Translations under genes and position numbers: made by a program
The notes under the pieces: generated by a model
Seen by the model: only the letters and a program-made list of their open reading frames with translations
Database searches by the model: none
Told to the model about the DNA's origin: nothing
Origin: Anderseniella sp.
GTDB lineage: Bacteria > Pseudomonadota > Alphaproteobacteria > Rhizobiales > Aestuariivirgaceae
Direction: 5' to 3'
Assembly (NCBI GenBank): GCA_028289645.1
Contig: JANQOK010000016.1
Location: 434,001 to 498,000 of the forward strand
DNA: 64,000 nucleotides
Shown here: positions 45,193-54,433 of the stretch, piece after piece
How positions within the stretch are numbered: the first letter of the stretch is position 1
Layout of the letters: each line of letters begins with the position of its first letter

Positions 45193-47223
45193 ATGAAACG
45201 AATCATCATTCCCATTCTGGTCCTAGTGCTGGTTGCGACTGTCGCCATTGTGAGCATCCCGTTGTTCGTGACCGGTGAGTTCGCCACGGCGCAACTCAGC
45301 AAGGCCGTGCAACAGGCGACAGGCCGCAAGCTGACCTTGCTGAAACCACCACAGATAAAACTGTGGCCGGACCTGAGGCTGGAAGTGGAAGGCGCAACGC
45401 TGTCCAATCCGCCGGCCATGTTCGACGGCACCACGATTTCCGCACAGGCGATTCAATTGCAGCTGTCATGGTCGGAACTGCTGTCTCGGCAGATCAACTT
45501 CCAGGAACTGACGCTGGTCCGCCCGCGCCTCAACCTGGTTGTGGACAAGCAGGGCGAGGCCAACTGGGACTTCAACAAGGACGCCGCTGTTGCCGAACCT
45601 TCCACCGGCAGCAGCGCACCGGGCATCGAAAGCGTTGAGATTGCGCCGATAAGGATCGAGGACGGCGAGATCGTCTATGCCGACGAGCGCTCCGGCTCCA
45701 GGTTCTCGGCTACCAGTGTCAATATCGTCGTCAGCATGGCCAATGCGGAAGCGCCGATGGACGTCAAGGGATCCCTGATCTGGAACGGCCAGCGCGTTGA
45801 CCTGCAGGTTTTTGCCAAGTCACCGGCTCGCCTCGCCGGCAATGGCTCGCCGGTTGACCTGTCAATCCAGTCGGCAAACCTCAATGCGGCCGTTTCCGGC
45901 CTGGTGCGCTTCGGTGACGGCCTGAACCTGGTCGGCAACCTGGATATGTCGTCGCCGGATTTGCGCAAACTTGCCGGGTGGGCCGGCGCCGAGATCGGAG
46001 GGCAAGCGGGACTGAAACAGTTTTCAGCCAAGTCAGGTGTCGATCTCAGCGGCCAGACCGTCAAGCTGAACAAGGCCAGGGTCGCCATGGACGGCATGAA
46101 TGCCCAAGGCAATCTGGTGCTGTCGCTGGCAGGAAACCGGCCGCGCATTTCCGCAAATCTCGGGCTGGACCGGCTGAACACCAATATCTTCACCGGCAAA
46201 CAGTCATCATCCGAAGGCAACGGCAAGGCCAGCGCCGACTGGAGTGACGCGCCCATAGACTTCAGCAGCCTGAACTCCGTGGACGCGAAGCTGAGACTGC
46301 GCACCTCCGGCATTGTGTACGGTGACGTGAACTTCGGCGAGACCCTGCTTGATATCGACGTGGCTGCGGGCAAGCTGAGCGCCGACCTGAAAAAAATAAC
46401 ACTGTATGGCAGCACCGCGACCGGCAGGCTCAACCTCGACGGCTCCGCCCGTGTGCCGAAGCTGACCGGGCAATTCCAGACCGCCGGTCTGGACGGGCTG
46501 GCGCTGCTCAAGGATTTCGCGGGCACGTCCCGGTTCGAAGGCAAGCTCGCAACGGCCCTCAATCTCGCCGCCACCGGCCGTTCGCAAAGGGAGCTGGTGT
46601 CGACTCTGGCCGGCACCGCCCGGTTCCAGCTGACGGACGGCATCATCCGCGGCATCGACATGGCGCAGATGGTCACCGGCGTGCAAAGTGCTGTGCTTGG
46701 CGGATGGAACAAGTCCGAAAATGCCGGCACCAGGATTTCCAGCCTGACCGCCAGTTTTCAGTTCTCCGACGGTATCGGAAACAATGACGATCTGAACCTT
46801 GTCGGTCCGCAGGTGCGGGTGACCGGAAAAGGTACGGTCGACCTTCTGCGCAAGCGGCTGAATTTCAAGGTGGTCCCGAGTGCGGCGTCACAGCCGGGTG
46901 GCGAATTCGCCGGCCTCGCCGTGCCTGTTGTCGTCAAGGGTCCGTGGGCAAACCCGAAAGTCTATCCTGATATACAAGGGATTCTGGAAAATCCGCAGGC
47001 CGCGCTCGATGCCCTGAGCCGGCTTGGCGTATCGACCGGAGATATCAATGTCGAGGCTGCCGGCAACGAGCTGAAGGAACAGGCCAAGGGCAAGGTGTCG
47101 AAAGCCATCGAGGACCAGGCTCGCGGTATCGTCGGGGACGAAGCCGCCAAAGCGCTTGGCGAGCAAGGTGCCGGCGAGGCCGAGAAACTGTTCAAGAACC
47201 TGTTCAACAAGCCGCAGGAATAG
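45193..47223 (+). CDS. AsmA-family protein
   Basis: 676 residues. A single N-terminal membrane anchor (IIIPILVLVLVATVAIVSIPLFV) and a long periplasmic, beta-rich body; the conserved AsmA start GRKLTLLKPPQIKLWPDLRLEVEGATLSNPP and the C-terminal AsmA_2-type block (RFQLTDGIIRGIDMAQMV, FSDGIGNNDDLNLVGPQVRVTGKGTVDLLRKRLNFKV) are present. AsmA-like proteins form bridge-like lipid-transfer structures between inner and outer membranes. Followed at 13 bases by moaE, probably by position rather than function. Confidence 0.88.
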   Translation: MKRIIIPILVLVLVATVAIVSIPLFVTGEFATAQLSKAVQQATGRKLTLLKPPQIKLWPDLRLEVEGATLSNPPAMFDGTTISAQAIQLQLSWSELLSRQINFQELTLVRPRLNLVVDKQGEANWDFNKDAAVAEPSTGSSAPGIESVEIAPIRIEDGEIVYADERSGSRFSATSVNIVVSMANAEAPMDVKGSLIWNGQRVDLQVFAKSPARLAGNGSPVDLSIQSANLNAAVSGLVRFGDGLNLVGNLDMSSPDLRKLAGWAGAEIGGQAGLKQFSAKSGVDLSGQTVKLNKARVAMDGMNAQGNLVLSLAGNRPRISANLGLDRLNTNIFTGKQSSSEGNGKASADWSDAPIDFSSLNSVDAKLRLRTSGIVYGDVNFGETLLDIDVAAGKLSADLKKITLYGSTATGRLNLDGSARVPKLTGQFQTAGLDGLALLKDFAGTSRFEGKLATALNLAATGRSQRELVSTLAGTARFQLTDGIIRGIDMAQMVTGVQSAVLGGWNKSENAGTRISSLTASFQFSDGIGNNDDLNLVGPQVRVTGKGTVDLLRKRLNFKVVPSAASQPGGEFAGLAVPVVVKGPWANPKVYPDIQGILENPQAALDALSRLGVSTGDINVEAAGNELKEQAKGKVSKAIEDQARGIVGDEAAKALGEQGAGEAEKLFKNLFNKPQE

Positions 47224-47236
47224 GAATTTCAGGCAC

Positions 47237-47701
47237 ATGATACGGGTCCAGGAAGAACCGTTTGACATTGCCGCGGAGTTGCGCGGCGTACGCGGCAGCA
47301 ACTACAAGATCGGCGGTACGGCCTTGTTTGCCGGCTCGGTGCGCGACCTCAACCTGGGCGAACAGGTGTCGGCAATGACGCTGGAGCATTATCCCGGCAT
47401 GACCGAGAAGGCGCTGGCCGACATCGAGCGCAAAGCCAATGAACGCTGGCCGCTTGATGCAAGCCTGATTGTGCATCGCTATGGCCGCATGCAGCCGGGC
47501 GAAGACATCGTTCTGGTGATCACCTGTTCTTCGCATCGCGAAGCAGCGTTTGAGGCCTGCCAGTTTCTGATGGACTGGCTGAAGACCAAGGCGCCGTTCT
47601 GGAAACTGGAAGAAGGCGCCGACGCGGAAAACGCCAAGTGGGTGGATGCACGTGACAGCGATGACACGGCAGCAGAGCGCTGGAGCAAGGCGAAAAAATG
47701 A
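47237..47701 (+). CDS. moaE: Molybdopterin synthase catalytic subunit MoaE
   Basis: 154 residues from ATG 47237. Conserved blocks: GGTALFAGSVRDLN, LEHYPGMTEKALADIE, VHRYGRMQPGEDIVLVITCSSHREAAFEACQFLMDWLKTKAPFWKLE, with the catalytic lysines in KTKAPFWK. It transfers sulfur from MoaD to precursor Z. moaD, often adjacent, is not seen here. Stop overlaps the start of the nuclease gene. Confidence 0.95.
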   Translation: MIRVQEEPFDIAAELRGVRGSNYKIGGTALFAGSVRDLNLGEQVSAMTLEHYPGMTEKALADIERKANERWPLDASLIVHRYGRMQPGEDIVLVITCSSHREAAFEACQFLMDWLKTKAPFWKLEEGADAENAKWVDARDSDDTAAERWSKAKK

Positions 47702-48273
47702 GCCGCTGGCGCCGGCCGTCCCGGTCCGGACGGCGGGGACGGCCGCTGTGGCGCACCGGCCTTGATGCGCTGGCGGTGATAGCGCTGACCATGCTGGCAC
47801 TGGGCGTGATGGAACTTCTGCCCGGCAGCAATGTTGCCGGCAACATGCGGGTCATTGATGGCGACAGCCTGCGTCCGGCAGACGGGTCGCATGATGTGCG
47901 ATTGCAAGGCATTGACGCGCCGGAAATCGGTCAGCGCTGCCGTGACAGGCTGGGCCGTGACTATGACTGCGGGCGCAAGGCCAGAGCGCATCTGAAATCC
48001 ATTGTGGCAGGCCGCGACATCAGATGCCGTACCATGGACGTGGACCGGTACCAGCGCTCGATCTCGGTGTGTCATGCCGGGGAAACCGAACTGAACCGGC
48101 AGATGGTTGCAGACGGTTGGGCGGTTGCCTACAGGCTGCCAGCCTATGTCGGCGCTGAACGCAGCGCCAAAAACGCAGGCATAGGCCTGTGGCAGGGCCA
48201 GTTTGACGAACCGGAAAACTGGCGCAGCCTGAACCGGTCCGACAGTGCCGGCAGCCAGGTTGAGCCCGACTAG
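47698..48273 (+). CDS. Membrane-anchored thermonuclease (SNase) family protein
   Basis: 191 residues. Arg-rich N-terminus then one TM helix (about 22-42), then an SNase-like OB fold: VIDGDSLRPADGSHDVRLQGIDAPEIGQRC, CGRKARAHLKSIVAG, DRYQRSISVCHAGETELNRQMVADGWAVAYR. The catalytic Asp/Arg/Glu pattern (D-GDS, R-LQGIDAPE, R-YQR) is largely kept. Probably acts in the periplasm on nucleic acid. ATG overlaps the moaE stop (ATGA). Confidence 0.85.
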   Translation: MSRWRRPSRSGRRGRPLWRTGLDALAVIALTMLALGVMELLPGSNVAGNMRVIDGDSLRPADGSHDVRLQGIDAPEIGQRCRDRLGRDYDCGRKARAHLKSIVAGRDIRCRTMDVDRYQRSISVCHAGETELNRQMVADGWAVAYRLPAYVGAERSAKNAGIGLWQGQFDEPENWRSLNRSDSAGSQVEPD

Positions 48274-48277
48274 AGAA

Positions 48278-49783
48278 TCAACGCCAGAATGAGCGCGACA
48301 ACACCACCAGCACAGTGAAGAATTCCAGCCGACCGAGCAGCATGGACACCGTCAGCAGCAGCTTGGCGCCGGGGTCGAGATTGGCATAGCTGCCTGCCGG
48401 CCCGACAATGTCGCCCAGCCCCGGGCCCACATTGGTGATGGTGGCGGTCGCACTTGACAGCGCGGTGATCAGGTCGAGATTGAAGAAGGACAGGGCAATG
48501 GTGAACACCATCACCGATATGAACATGACGGTTACATAGGCCAGAACCGAAGTGGCAATCTCGTTGGTGATGCGCGAGTTGTTGAAGTTCAGGACCACGA
48601 TGCGGTTCGGGCTCATCAACTGGCGAATGTAGCCCGATGCGGTCATCATCATCACCTGCAAGCGGAAGGTTTTCAGGCCTCCGGTGGTTGACCCGGTGCA
48701 TCCGCCCAGGAACATGAGCGCGAAGAACAGCCCCATGATGCCGCTGCCCCAGTTGGTGTAGTCACCAAGCGCATAGCCGGTGGTGGAGATGATCGACACC
48801 ACGTTGAAGCTGACGATCCTGAGCGCATCCAGGAACGGTTCGTCATGGCGCACATAATACCACAGTGTCACGGTGAACACGGCCAGGCCGGCAATCTGCA
48901 CGAAGCCGCGCACCTGCGCGTCATTCCACACGGCCAATGATCTGGACCGGACCATCTTGACGTACAGCACCAGCGGCATGCACGACCCCAGCATGAAGAC
49001 GATGGCAATCCAGTGAATGGCCTTGTTGTCGGCAAAATGGGCAAACGACCGGTCATGGGTTGAAAACCCCGCCGTCGAGACCGTCGTCATGGCATGGTTG
49101 AGGGCATCGAATGCGGTCATGCCGGCCCAGTAATAGGCAAAACCACAGGCAAAAGTCAGCGTCAGGTAGGTCACCGCGATCAGGCTGATCACCTCGCCGA
49201 CGCGCGGCATGAACTTGTCGGAACGGTCGGAACTTTCCGTGCGGAACAGCTGCATGCCGCCAACGCGCAGGAACGGCAGCATGACCAACGCCATGACGAC
49301 GATGCCGACACCGCCGATCCACTGCAGGATGGAGCGCCATAGCAGCATGCCGGGCGGCAGGTGATCGAGGCCGGTCAGCACTGTTGCGCCGGTTGCCGTA
49401 AGGCCGGATACCGCCTCGAACAGGGCATTGGCCACGCTGGCATCGCGGCCCAGGAACATGAACGGTATCGATGCCATCAGGCACAGGGAAATCCAGCTGA
49501 GAACCGTCAGCACGAAGCCTTCCTTGAGGGACACGTGTTCCGACCAGCCGCCACGGCTGACCAGCACCAGCATAAGCCCCAGAAAACCGGTCACGAAGGC
49601 AGATGCGGCAAACACATGCCAGTCGTCATTGCGGGCAACCAGGTCGGAAACTGCCGGCGGAAACATGAACAGGGTCAGCACCAGCATCATCATGCCGATG
49701 ACGAAAAACACCCGCGACAACTGAATTCCGTGGTCGGCGAAACGGCGTTGTGAGGATTGCGCCTGCTTGAGAGTGTCTGCCAT
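48278..49783 (-). CDS. TrkH-family potassium uptake protein
   Basis: 501 residues from ATG 49783; the frame is open 13 residues further up. Four M1-P-M2 filter repeats are visible, with TATGATVLTG, STAGFST, ISTTGYALGDYTN and TNVGPGLG as the selectivity segments. About ten helices. Translocates K+ with the cytoplasmic TrkA ring, not encoded here. Converges with the nuclease gene with only 4 bases between stops. Confidence 0.92.
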   Translation of the reverse strand: MADTLKQAQSSQRRFADHGIQLSRVFFVIGMMMLVLTLFMFPPAVSDLVARNDDWHVFAASAFVTGFLGLMLVLVSRGGWSEHVSLKEGFVLTVLSWISLCLMASIPFMFLGRDASVANALFEAVSGLTATGATVLTGLDHLPPGMLLWRSILQWIGGVGIVVMALVMLPFLRVGGMQLFRTESSDRSDKFMPRVGEVISLIAVTYLTLTFACGFAYYWAGMTAFDALNHAMTTVSTAGFSTHDRSFAHFADNKAIHWIAIVFMLGSCMPLVLYVKMVRSRSLAVWNDAQVRGFVQIAGLAVFTVTLWYYVRHDEPFLDALRIVSFNVVSIISTTGYALGDYTNWGSGIMGLFFALMFLGGCTGSTTGGLKTFRLQVMMMTASGYIRQLMSPNRIVVLNFNNSRITNEIATSVLAYVTVMFISVMVFTIALSFFNLDLITALSSATATITNVGPGLGDIVGPAGSYANLDPGAKLLLTVSMLLGRLEFFTVLVVLSRSFWR

Positions 49784-49970
49784 GAAAACCTTGTACCCTG
49801 CCGATGCCGGGATATCCAGCAAACAACCACACTGATTGACACCCTGGCGCAGAGTAACGTAGCGTTATTTAATAAAGGTTACGGGCAGTTAGGCCGGAAT
49901 GCGGGGCGATACACCATGCCGCCGGACCAATTGCCGGCCAAACTGGAACGGCGGAAATCTGGGGGCAGAG

Positions 49971-50222
49971 ATGAAGCATGGCTACATAGGTGCGCGACTG
50001 CGCACCGCCCGGGTTGCACAGAAGATGTCGGTTCAGCAGCTGGCCGGCGAGTTGGGCATTACGATCAACACCGTTCTGGCCATAGAAGACGGTGCGACAC
50101 TTGGCCATTCATCAACGATCATTGAGATGGGCCGGGTCCTGGGCCTGAGCCTGCCGGACCTGTTCGGTCCCAACGAGGACTCCAACATCATCCCGTTTCC
50201 CAAATCCGGACGCGACAAATGA
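49971..50222 (+). CDS. XRE-family helix-turn-helix protein
   Basis: 83 residues from ATG 49971 (GGGGG-CAGAG upstream). Cro/C1 fold: IGARLRTARVAQKMSVQQLAGELGITINTVLAIEDGATLGHSSTIIEMGRVLGLSLPDLF. A short tail (NIIPFPKSGRDK) follows. Stop overlaps the next ATG (ATGA), so it is coupled to an unrecognised gene. Such pairs often are a repressor and its controlled partner. Confidence 0.85.
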   Translation: MKHGYIGARLRTARVAQKMSVQQLAGELGITINTVLAIEDGATLGHSSTIIEMGRVLGLSLPDLFGPNEDSNIIPFPKSGRDK

Positions 50223-51058
50223 ACAGCGCTACCGGCACATCACTGCGCCGCCATCAGTACAACTGGATTGAGCGCGGCCGGGTTGTTGAGGGGCTTGCGG
50301 AATATCCGTTCGCCGACAATGACCTGCCCTTCCGGGGCTTCGGGCTTGTGTGCATGAGGCCTTTCGTTACTGCCGCCGGCATGCACGCCACAGAGATCCG
50401 CTGGGACACCGGGCATGCGACCCCGGACAGCCTGCAGTTTGCAGCCGCCAATCTCGCCGCCATGCCGGCCCCCTATTTCCTGAAGTTCTACAACAGGGGC
50501 TGGTTCGCCGAGCGCTTCGACACGGCACGGGAAGCGGCAGACCGGATCGCCTTTCTGCAACACCTGGATGTGTCATTGCTGCGTTCGGCGTTTCAGGCGC
50601 CGCGCGACCCCGATGCGATACCCGAGCGGGTCAGGCAGGCGATCAGGTCACCACATCTGATCGCATCCCGGCTGGTGTTGTCACGCGACAATCCGGACGC
50701 CGGCTTTCCGATCCGGGAGGTTGGCACCCAGACACCGCTTGGAAAAATCATGGGCGTGGACTGGTGCCTGGGCAGGCAGTTTCAGCTGGATGAACGCTTC
50801 ACGCAAACGGAGGCTTGCGTCCATGACAGGTATCTTGAAGTGTCAGAACGCCGCCAGGTCCTGTTTGACGAATGCATGGCGCTGATACCGGCCCAGGGGC
50901 AGGCGGAAGCCTACTGGCTGCGCTATCACCGGGTCCTGTTTCCGGTCCGTGACGGCAACCGGATCACCATCGGGTCGCTGCTGCTGCAGGGCGAGACGCG
51001 GCCTGACAGGCTGGAGCCGTTCGGGCGGCCCGGTTACGAAGTGCCGATAGATGCCTGA
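50219..51058 (+). CDS. Unrecognised protein, possibly PAS-like C-terminus
   Basis: 279 residues, soluble, no signal peptide. I do not recognise the family. Features: an aromatic-rich N-terminal half (ERGRVVEGLAEYPFADNDLPFRGFG, PAPYFLKFYNRGWFAERFDTAREAADRIAFLQHLDVS) and a C-terminal part in which AYWLRYHRVLFPVRDGNRITIGSLLL resembles the last strands of a PAS-type sensor domain. Coupled to the XRE regulator before it; its last 25 bases overlap the next, convergent gene. Confidence 0.7.
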   Translation: MNSATGTSLRRHQYNWIERGRVVEGLAEYPFADNDLPFRGFGLVCMRPFVTAAGMHATEIRWDTGHATPDSLQFAAANLAAMPAPYFLKFYNRGWFAERFDTAREAADRIAFLQHLDVSLLRSAFQAPRDPDAIPERVRQAIRSPHLIASRLVLSRDNPDAGFPIREVGTQTPLGKIMGVDWCLGRQFQLDERFTQTEACVHDRYLEVSERRQVLFDECMALIPAQGQAEAYWLRYHRVLFPVRDGNRITIGSLLLQGETRPDRLEPFGRPGYEVPIDA

Positions 51059-51774
51059 TCTTTTGCGCCAACCGCAGCAAGGTCCCTGATGATCTGGTGG
51101 CGGGGCTGGTAGCACAGGGTTTCGCGATCCTGCTCCACGCATGCCGGGCGCCTGCCCCAGACGATGAAGCCCTCCTCCAGGTGGTTGTAGTAGATGCGGC
51201 GCAACATGCCGCGCTGGGCCCGGTCCTCGGTCGTCAGTCCCCATATGTAGTCAGGTTTCCAGTACCCCCAGACCAGCGCATGATGCAGCAGTGAGATGTC
51301 ATTGATCAGCCGGCTTTTGGGGCCGCCGCGCAGCGCGCGAGACATGAACAGTTCGCCGCGATAGGCCATGCGGCCACCCAGTCTCGAGACCGGTTCCGAC
51401 ATCGGTTCGGCAACCGAACTGATATGCACGTCCTCGCCGGCCCTGGTGTGGGCGTCCATCAGCCAGGCGCGGCACCAGTGGTTGAACGGACCGGTTGGTT
51501 CGTACAGGCGGTAGGCCTCGACATAGACCGGATCGCCGTCCCTGCGGCCTTCAATCCAGAACGCGGATCGTGCCAGTTCCGGACCATTGTGCTGCGGATC
51601 AAAGTAAGGCGAGATGGCATCATTGCGCAGTTGCGCCCTTACGGCGGCAAAGCGCTCAAAGTCGACACTGGTCGCGATCTCGATGCCATGTACCGCCACG
51701 GCCTGCATATGCAGCCGCGTCACGATCTGGTTGATCCCCAGCGGATCCAGTTCCTGCATTAGCCCCTCAACCAT
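51034..51774 (-). CDS. Unrecognised protein, converging on and overlapping its neighbour
   Basis: 246 residues, soluble. Not recognised. It has a strongly aromatic, Arg-rich second half (LLHHALVWGYWKPDYIWGLTTEDRAQRGMLRRIYYNHLEEGFIVWGRRP). The sequence layout could fit an acyltransferase-like fold, but no diagnostic motif is seen. Expressed convergently with the preceding gene and overlapping its 3' end by 25 bases, unusual among genes in this window. ATG 51774 starts without a strong ribosome-binding site. Confidence 0.65.
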   Translation of the reverse strand: MVEGLMQELDPLGINQIVTRLHMQAVAVHGIEIATSVDFERFAAVRAQLRNDAISPYFDPQHNGPELARSAFWIEGRRDGDPVYVEAYRLYEPTGPFNHWCRAWLMDAHTRAGEDVHISSVAEPMSEPVSRLGGRMAYRGELFMSRALRGGPKSRLINDISLLHHALVWGYWKPDYIWGLTTEDRAQRGMLRRIYYNHLEEGFIVWGRRPACVEQDRETLCYQPRHQIIRDLAAVGAKDQASIGTS

Positions 51775-52049
51775 TGCCGTAACCGTGGTCTCACGTGAAC
51801 TGAAACGTTACGCAACACACACAGGTTTACCCGCCAATGAGGGGTAAACGATTCATCAATACAGTATTATTGCCCCTGACCGCCCACTAGTACTGACCGT
51901 GAACGGAGTACATGTTGCAAGTTACAGTTGCACGGGGGTTTCAACAACCGAAAACAGGCGCAGTTGTGCACAGCGCATGATCACCCGCGCAGAGTGTCGG
52001 CGGTCGCTTGAAAATTGGCATCTGCGAGAAAGGTCGGGCCGGTGAATAA

Positions 52050-52124
<75 letters not shown>

Positions 52125-52270
52125 ATGATCCATGCCCTGACCGGCAATATGGCAGGCGTATGCCACAGCAACTGAAACTGTGCAAGCATGATTGAACCCG
52201 CATGACAACAACATGCCACAAGCCTACATTGTGAAGCCTCAACAATTGCTGAATTGGACGTGGTTTACGC

Positions 52271-52414
52271 ATGGCCCGCGAAACGGCTGCAGAACGTGAA
52301 AAACGCCTAGCGGAGGCGTTAAGGCGCAATCTTGCCCGGCGCAAGCAACAGGCCCGTGGCAAAGCGGCGGCAACAGACAATGAGAAAAACAACTCCGGCA
52401 AGGCAAAGGATTGA
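52271..52414 (+). CDS. 47-residue Arg/Lys-rich small protein upstream of murA
   Basis: Starts MARETAAEREKRLAEALRRN and goes on with LARRKQQARGKAA, then a polar tail. One amphipathic, highly charged helix. Similar short proteins with a LAEALRxNLxRRKxQ core are, from memory, common just upstream of murA in rhizobia, which supports it being real. Function unknown. The murA start follows at 130 bases. Confidence 0.7.
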   Translation: MARETAAEREKRLAEALRRNLARRKQQARGKAAATDNEKNNSGKAKD

Positions 52415-52544
52415 TAATCAACCGTTTTTAAACGCTTCACACGTCCCCTTGCCCAAACTGGCACTTTAGGTGCATGAAAGCGCCACAAAGCGGGACTATC
52501 GCAGCATACTTTCCAGATTGTATCAAAAAGGCACGACAAAAGGC

Positions 52545-53834
52545 ATGGACCGGATCAGAATCGGCGGCGGCAAGGAATTGAACGGCGAAATCACCATTTC
52601 AGGAGCGAAAAACGCCGCCCTGCCGCTGATGATCGCCAGTCTTCTGACCGCCGACACGCTGACGCTGAAAAACCTGCCCCGGCTGGCCGACGTGCAGTTG
52701 CTGAAACGCATTCTGCACAATCACGGCGTCGACCAACGCACCGACGGCAAACGGGCCGGCCAGTGCAACCAGGCCGGCGAGACGGTGCATTTCACCGCTG
52801 CTGAGATCGTCGACACCACGGCCCCTTACAACCTTGTTTCAAAAATGCGGGCCAGTTTCTGGGTGCTGGGTCCGTTGCTGGCGCGGTTTCACGACACGCG
52901 GGTGTCTCTGCCTGGCGGTTGCGCCATCGGTACACGGCCGGTTGATTTCTATCTCATGGCGTTGCGTGAACTGGGTGCGGAACTGGATATCGAAAACGGC
53001 TATGTGGTGGCAAAAGCCCCGGGCGGGCTGACCGGCAACCGAATCACCTTCCCCATGGTGTCCGTTGGGGCCACCCACACCGCCATGATGGCGGCGACAC
53101 TGGCCAGGGGTGAAACGGTGATCGAGAACGCCGCGCGCGAGCCGGAAGTGGTTGATGTTGCAGAATGCCTGGTCAAGATGGGCGCCAACATTGACGGCAT
53201 CGGCACATCCACACTGACCATTGAAGGTGTCGATGAACTGCACGGCGCCAGCCATCAAGTGCTCGCGGACCGGATCGAAACCGGCACCTATGCCATGGCG
53301 GTTGCCATGACCGGCGGCGATGTCAAGCTGCAGGGCGGACGGGCTGACAACCTGGCCAGCATGATTTCGGTGCTGGAACAGGCCGGTGCCACCATCAATA
53401 TTGAAAACGACGGCATGCGCGTCAAGCGCAACGGCAACGGCCTGAAACCGGTTGACGTCGAGACCCAGCCCTATCCCGGCTTTCCCACCGACCTGCAGGC
53501 GCAGTTCATGGCGCTGATGACGCGCGCCGGCGGCACCTCGGTAATCCGCGAGACGATCTTTGAGAACCGCTTCATGCATGTGCAGGAACTGGCCCGGCTG
53601 GGCGCCGACATCTCGCTGAGCGGCGACACCGCAACCGTAAAGGGCGTGGATCAGTTGCATGGCGCTGAAGTGATGGCAACCGATCTGCGCGCGTCGGTGT
53701 CGCTGGTGATTGCCGCTCTGGCGGCGGAAGGCGAAAGCATGCTGCACCGCGTCTATCACCTGGACCGCGGCTTCGAAACGCTGGAAGACAAGCTCAGCGC
53801 CTGCGGCGCCGACATCTCGCGTATTTCCGACTAG
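52545..53834 (+). CDS. murA: UDP-N-acetylglucosamine 1-carboxyvinyltransferase
   Basis: 429 residues from ATG 52545; the frame is open 25 residues upstream without similarity. EPSP-synthase-like fold with [12 protein letters not shown] (catalytic Lys-Asn), the active-site cysteine C126 in [16 protein letters not shown] (the fosfomycin target), and QAQFMALM. First committed step of peptidoglycan precursor synthesis. Heads the block DUF2948 - hisD - UPF0262 - phosphatase - maf - yacG. Confidence 0.96.
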   Translation: MDRIRIGGGKELNGEITISGAKNAALPLMIASLLTADTLTLKNLPRLADVQLLKRILHNHGVDQRTDGKRAGQCNQAGETVHFTAAEIVDTTAPYNLVSKMRASFWVLGPLLARFHDTRVSLPGGCAIGTRPVDFYLMALRELGAELDIENGYVVAKAPGGLTGNRITFPMVSVGATHTAMMAATLARGETVIENAAREPEVVDVAECLVKMGANIDGIGTSTLTIEGVDELHGASHQVLADRIETGTYAMAVAMTGGDVKLQGGRADNLASMISVLEQAGATINIENDGMRVKRNGNGLKPVDVETQPYPGFPTDLQAQFMALMTRAGGTSVIRETIFENRFMHVQELARLGADISLSGDTATVKGVDQLHGAEVMATDLRASVSLVIAALAAEGESMLHRVYHLDRGFETLEDKLSACGADISRISD

Positions 53835-53962
53835 GGTCCGGACCCTTAAGGGCCTGTCTGTGTCGCTCTGGACTCTTTAAAAACCTGCAAGTTTGTGGTT
53901 TCTGGTTGCCGCAACCAGAATACTCCCTGTTACACGCCTAAAAGCAAGAAGCGACAATCGAG

Positions 53963-54433
53963 ATGGGCGACACACCCGCTATCAAAATAGCTGCGCTGGA
54001 CGAAGAGGATCTGGCCGTGATTTCAGCGCATCTGCAGGATGCGGTGTTTGCGGTCGGCGACCTGCGCTGGATGAAAAAGACCAACAAGCTGTCCGTCGTC
54101 GCCAACCGGTATGTTCACTTCGGCAACACGTCTGACACCGGCGAGCGCCGTCTGTGCGGGGTGCAGATATCCCGGGTGCGCCGGGTCAGCGCGCGCAACA
54201 TCACCATGAGCGACGAGACCGCAATCGTGTCGCTGCTTGCCATGACATTCACGCCGGGTGACCAGGCGCCGGAAGGCACCATCGAGCTGTCGTTTGCAGG
54301 CGGTGGCGCGGTGCGTGTCGACGTTGAATGTATCGAGATGGCGATGGCAGACCTGAGCGCCGCCTGGCCGGCCCGCGCCCGCCCGGACCATGACACAGAG
54401 CACAATGCGAACGCAAAGGACGCAACCGAATGA
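53963..54433 (+). CDS. DUF2948 family protein
   Basis: 156 residues. Recognised by IAALDEEDLAVISAHLQDAVFAVGDLRWMKKTNKLSVVANRYVH near the start and GAVRVDVECIEMAMADLSAAWPARARPDH at the end, typical of the alphaproteobacterial DUF2948 protein that lies between murA and hisD. Function unknown. Stop overlaps the hisD ATG. Confidence 0.88.
   Translation: MGDTPAIKIAALDEEDLAVISAHLQDAVFAVGDLRWMKKTNKLSVVANRYVHFGNTSDTGERRLCGVQISRVRRVSARNITMSDETAIVSLLAMTFTPGDQAPEGTIELSFAGGGAVRVDVECIEMAMADLSAAWPARARPDHDTEHNANAKDATE

Noticed and set aside
53834..53852. Overlapping short palindromes GGGTCCGGACCC and CCCTTAAGGG after murA
   Set aside because: Stems are only five or six bases with no loop and no T-run, too weak to call a terminator.
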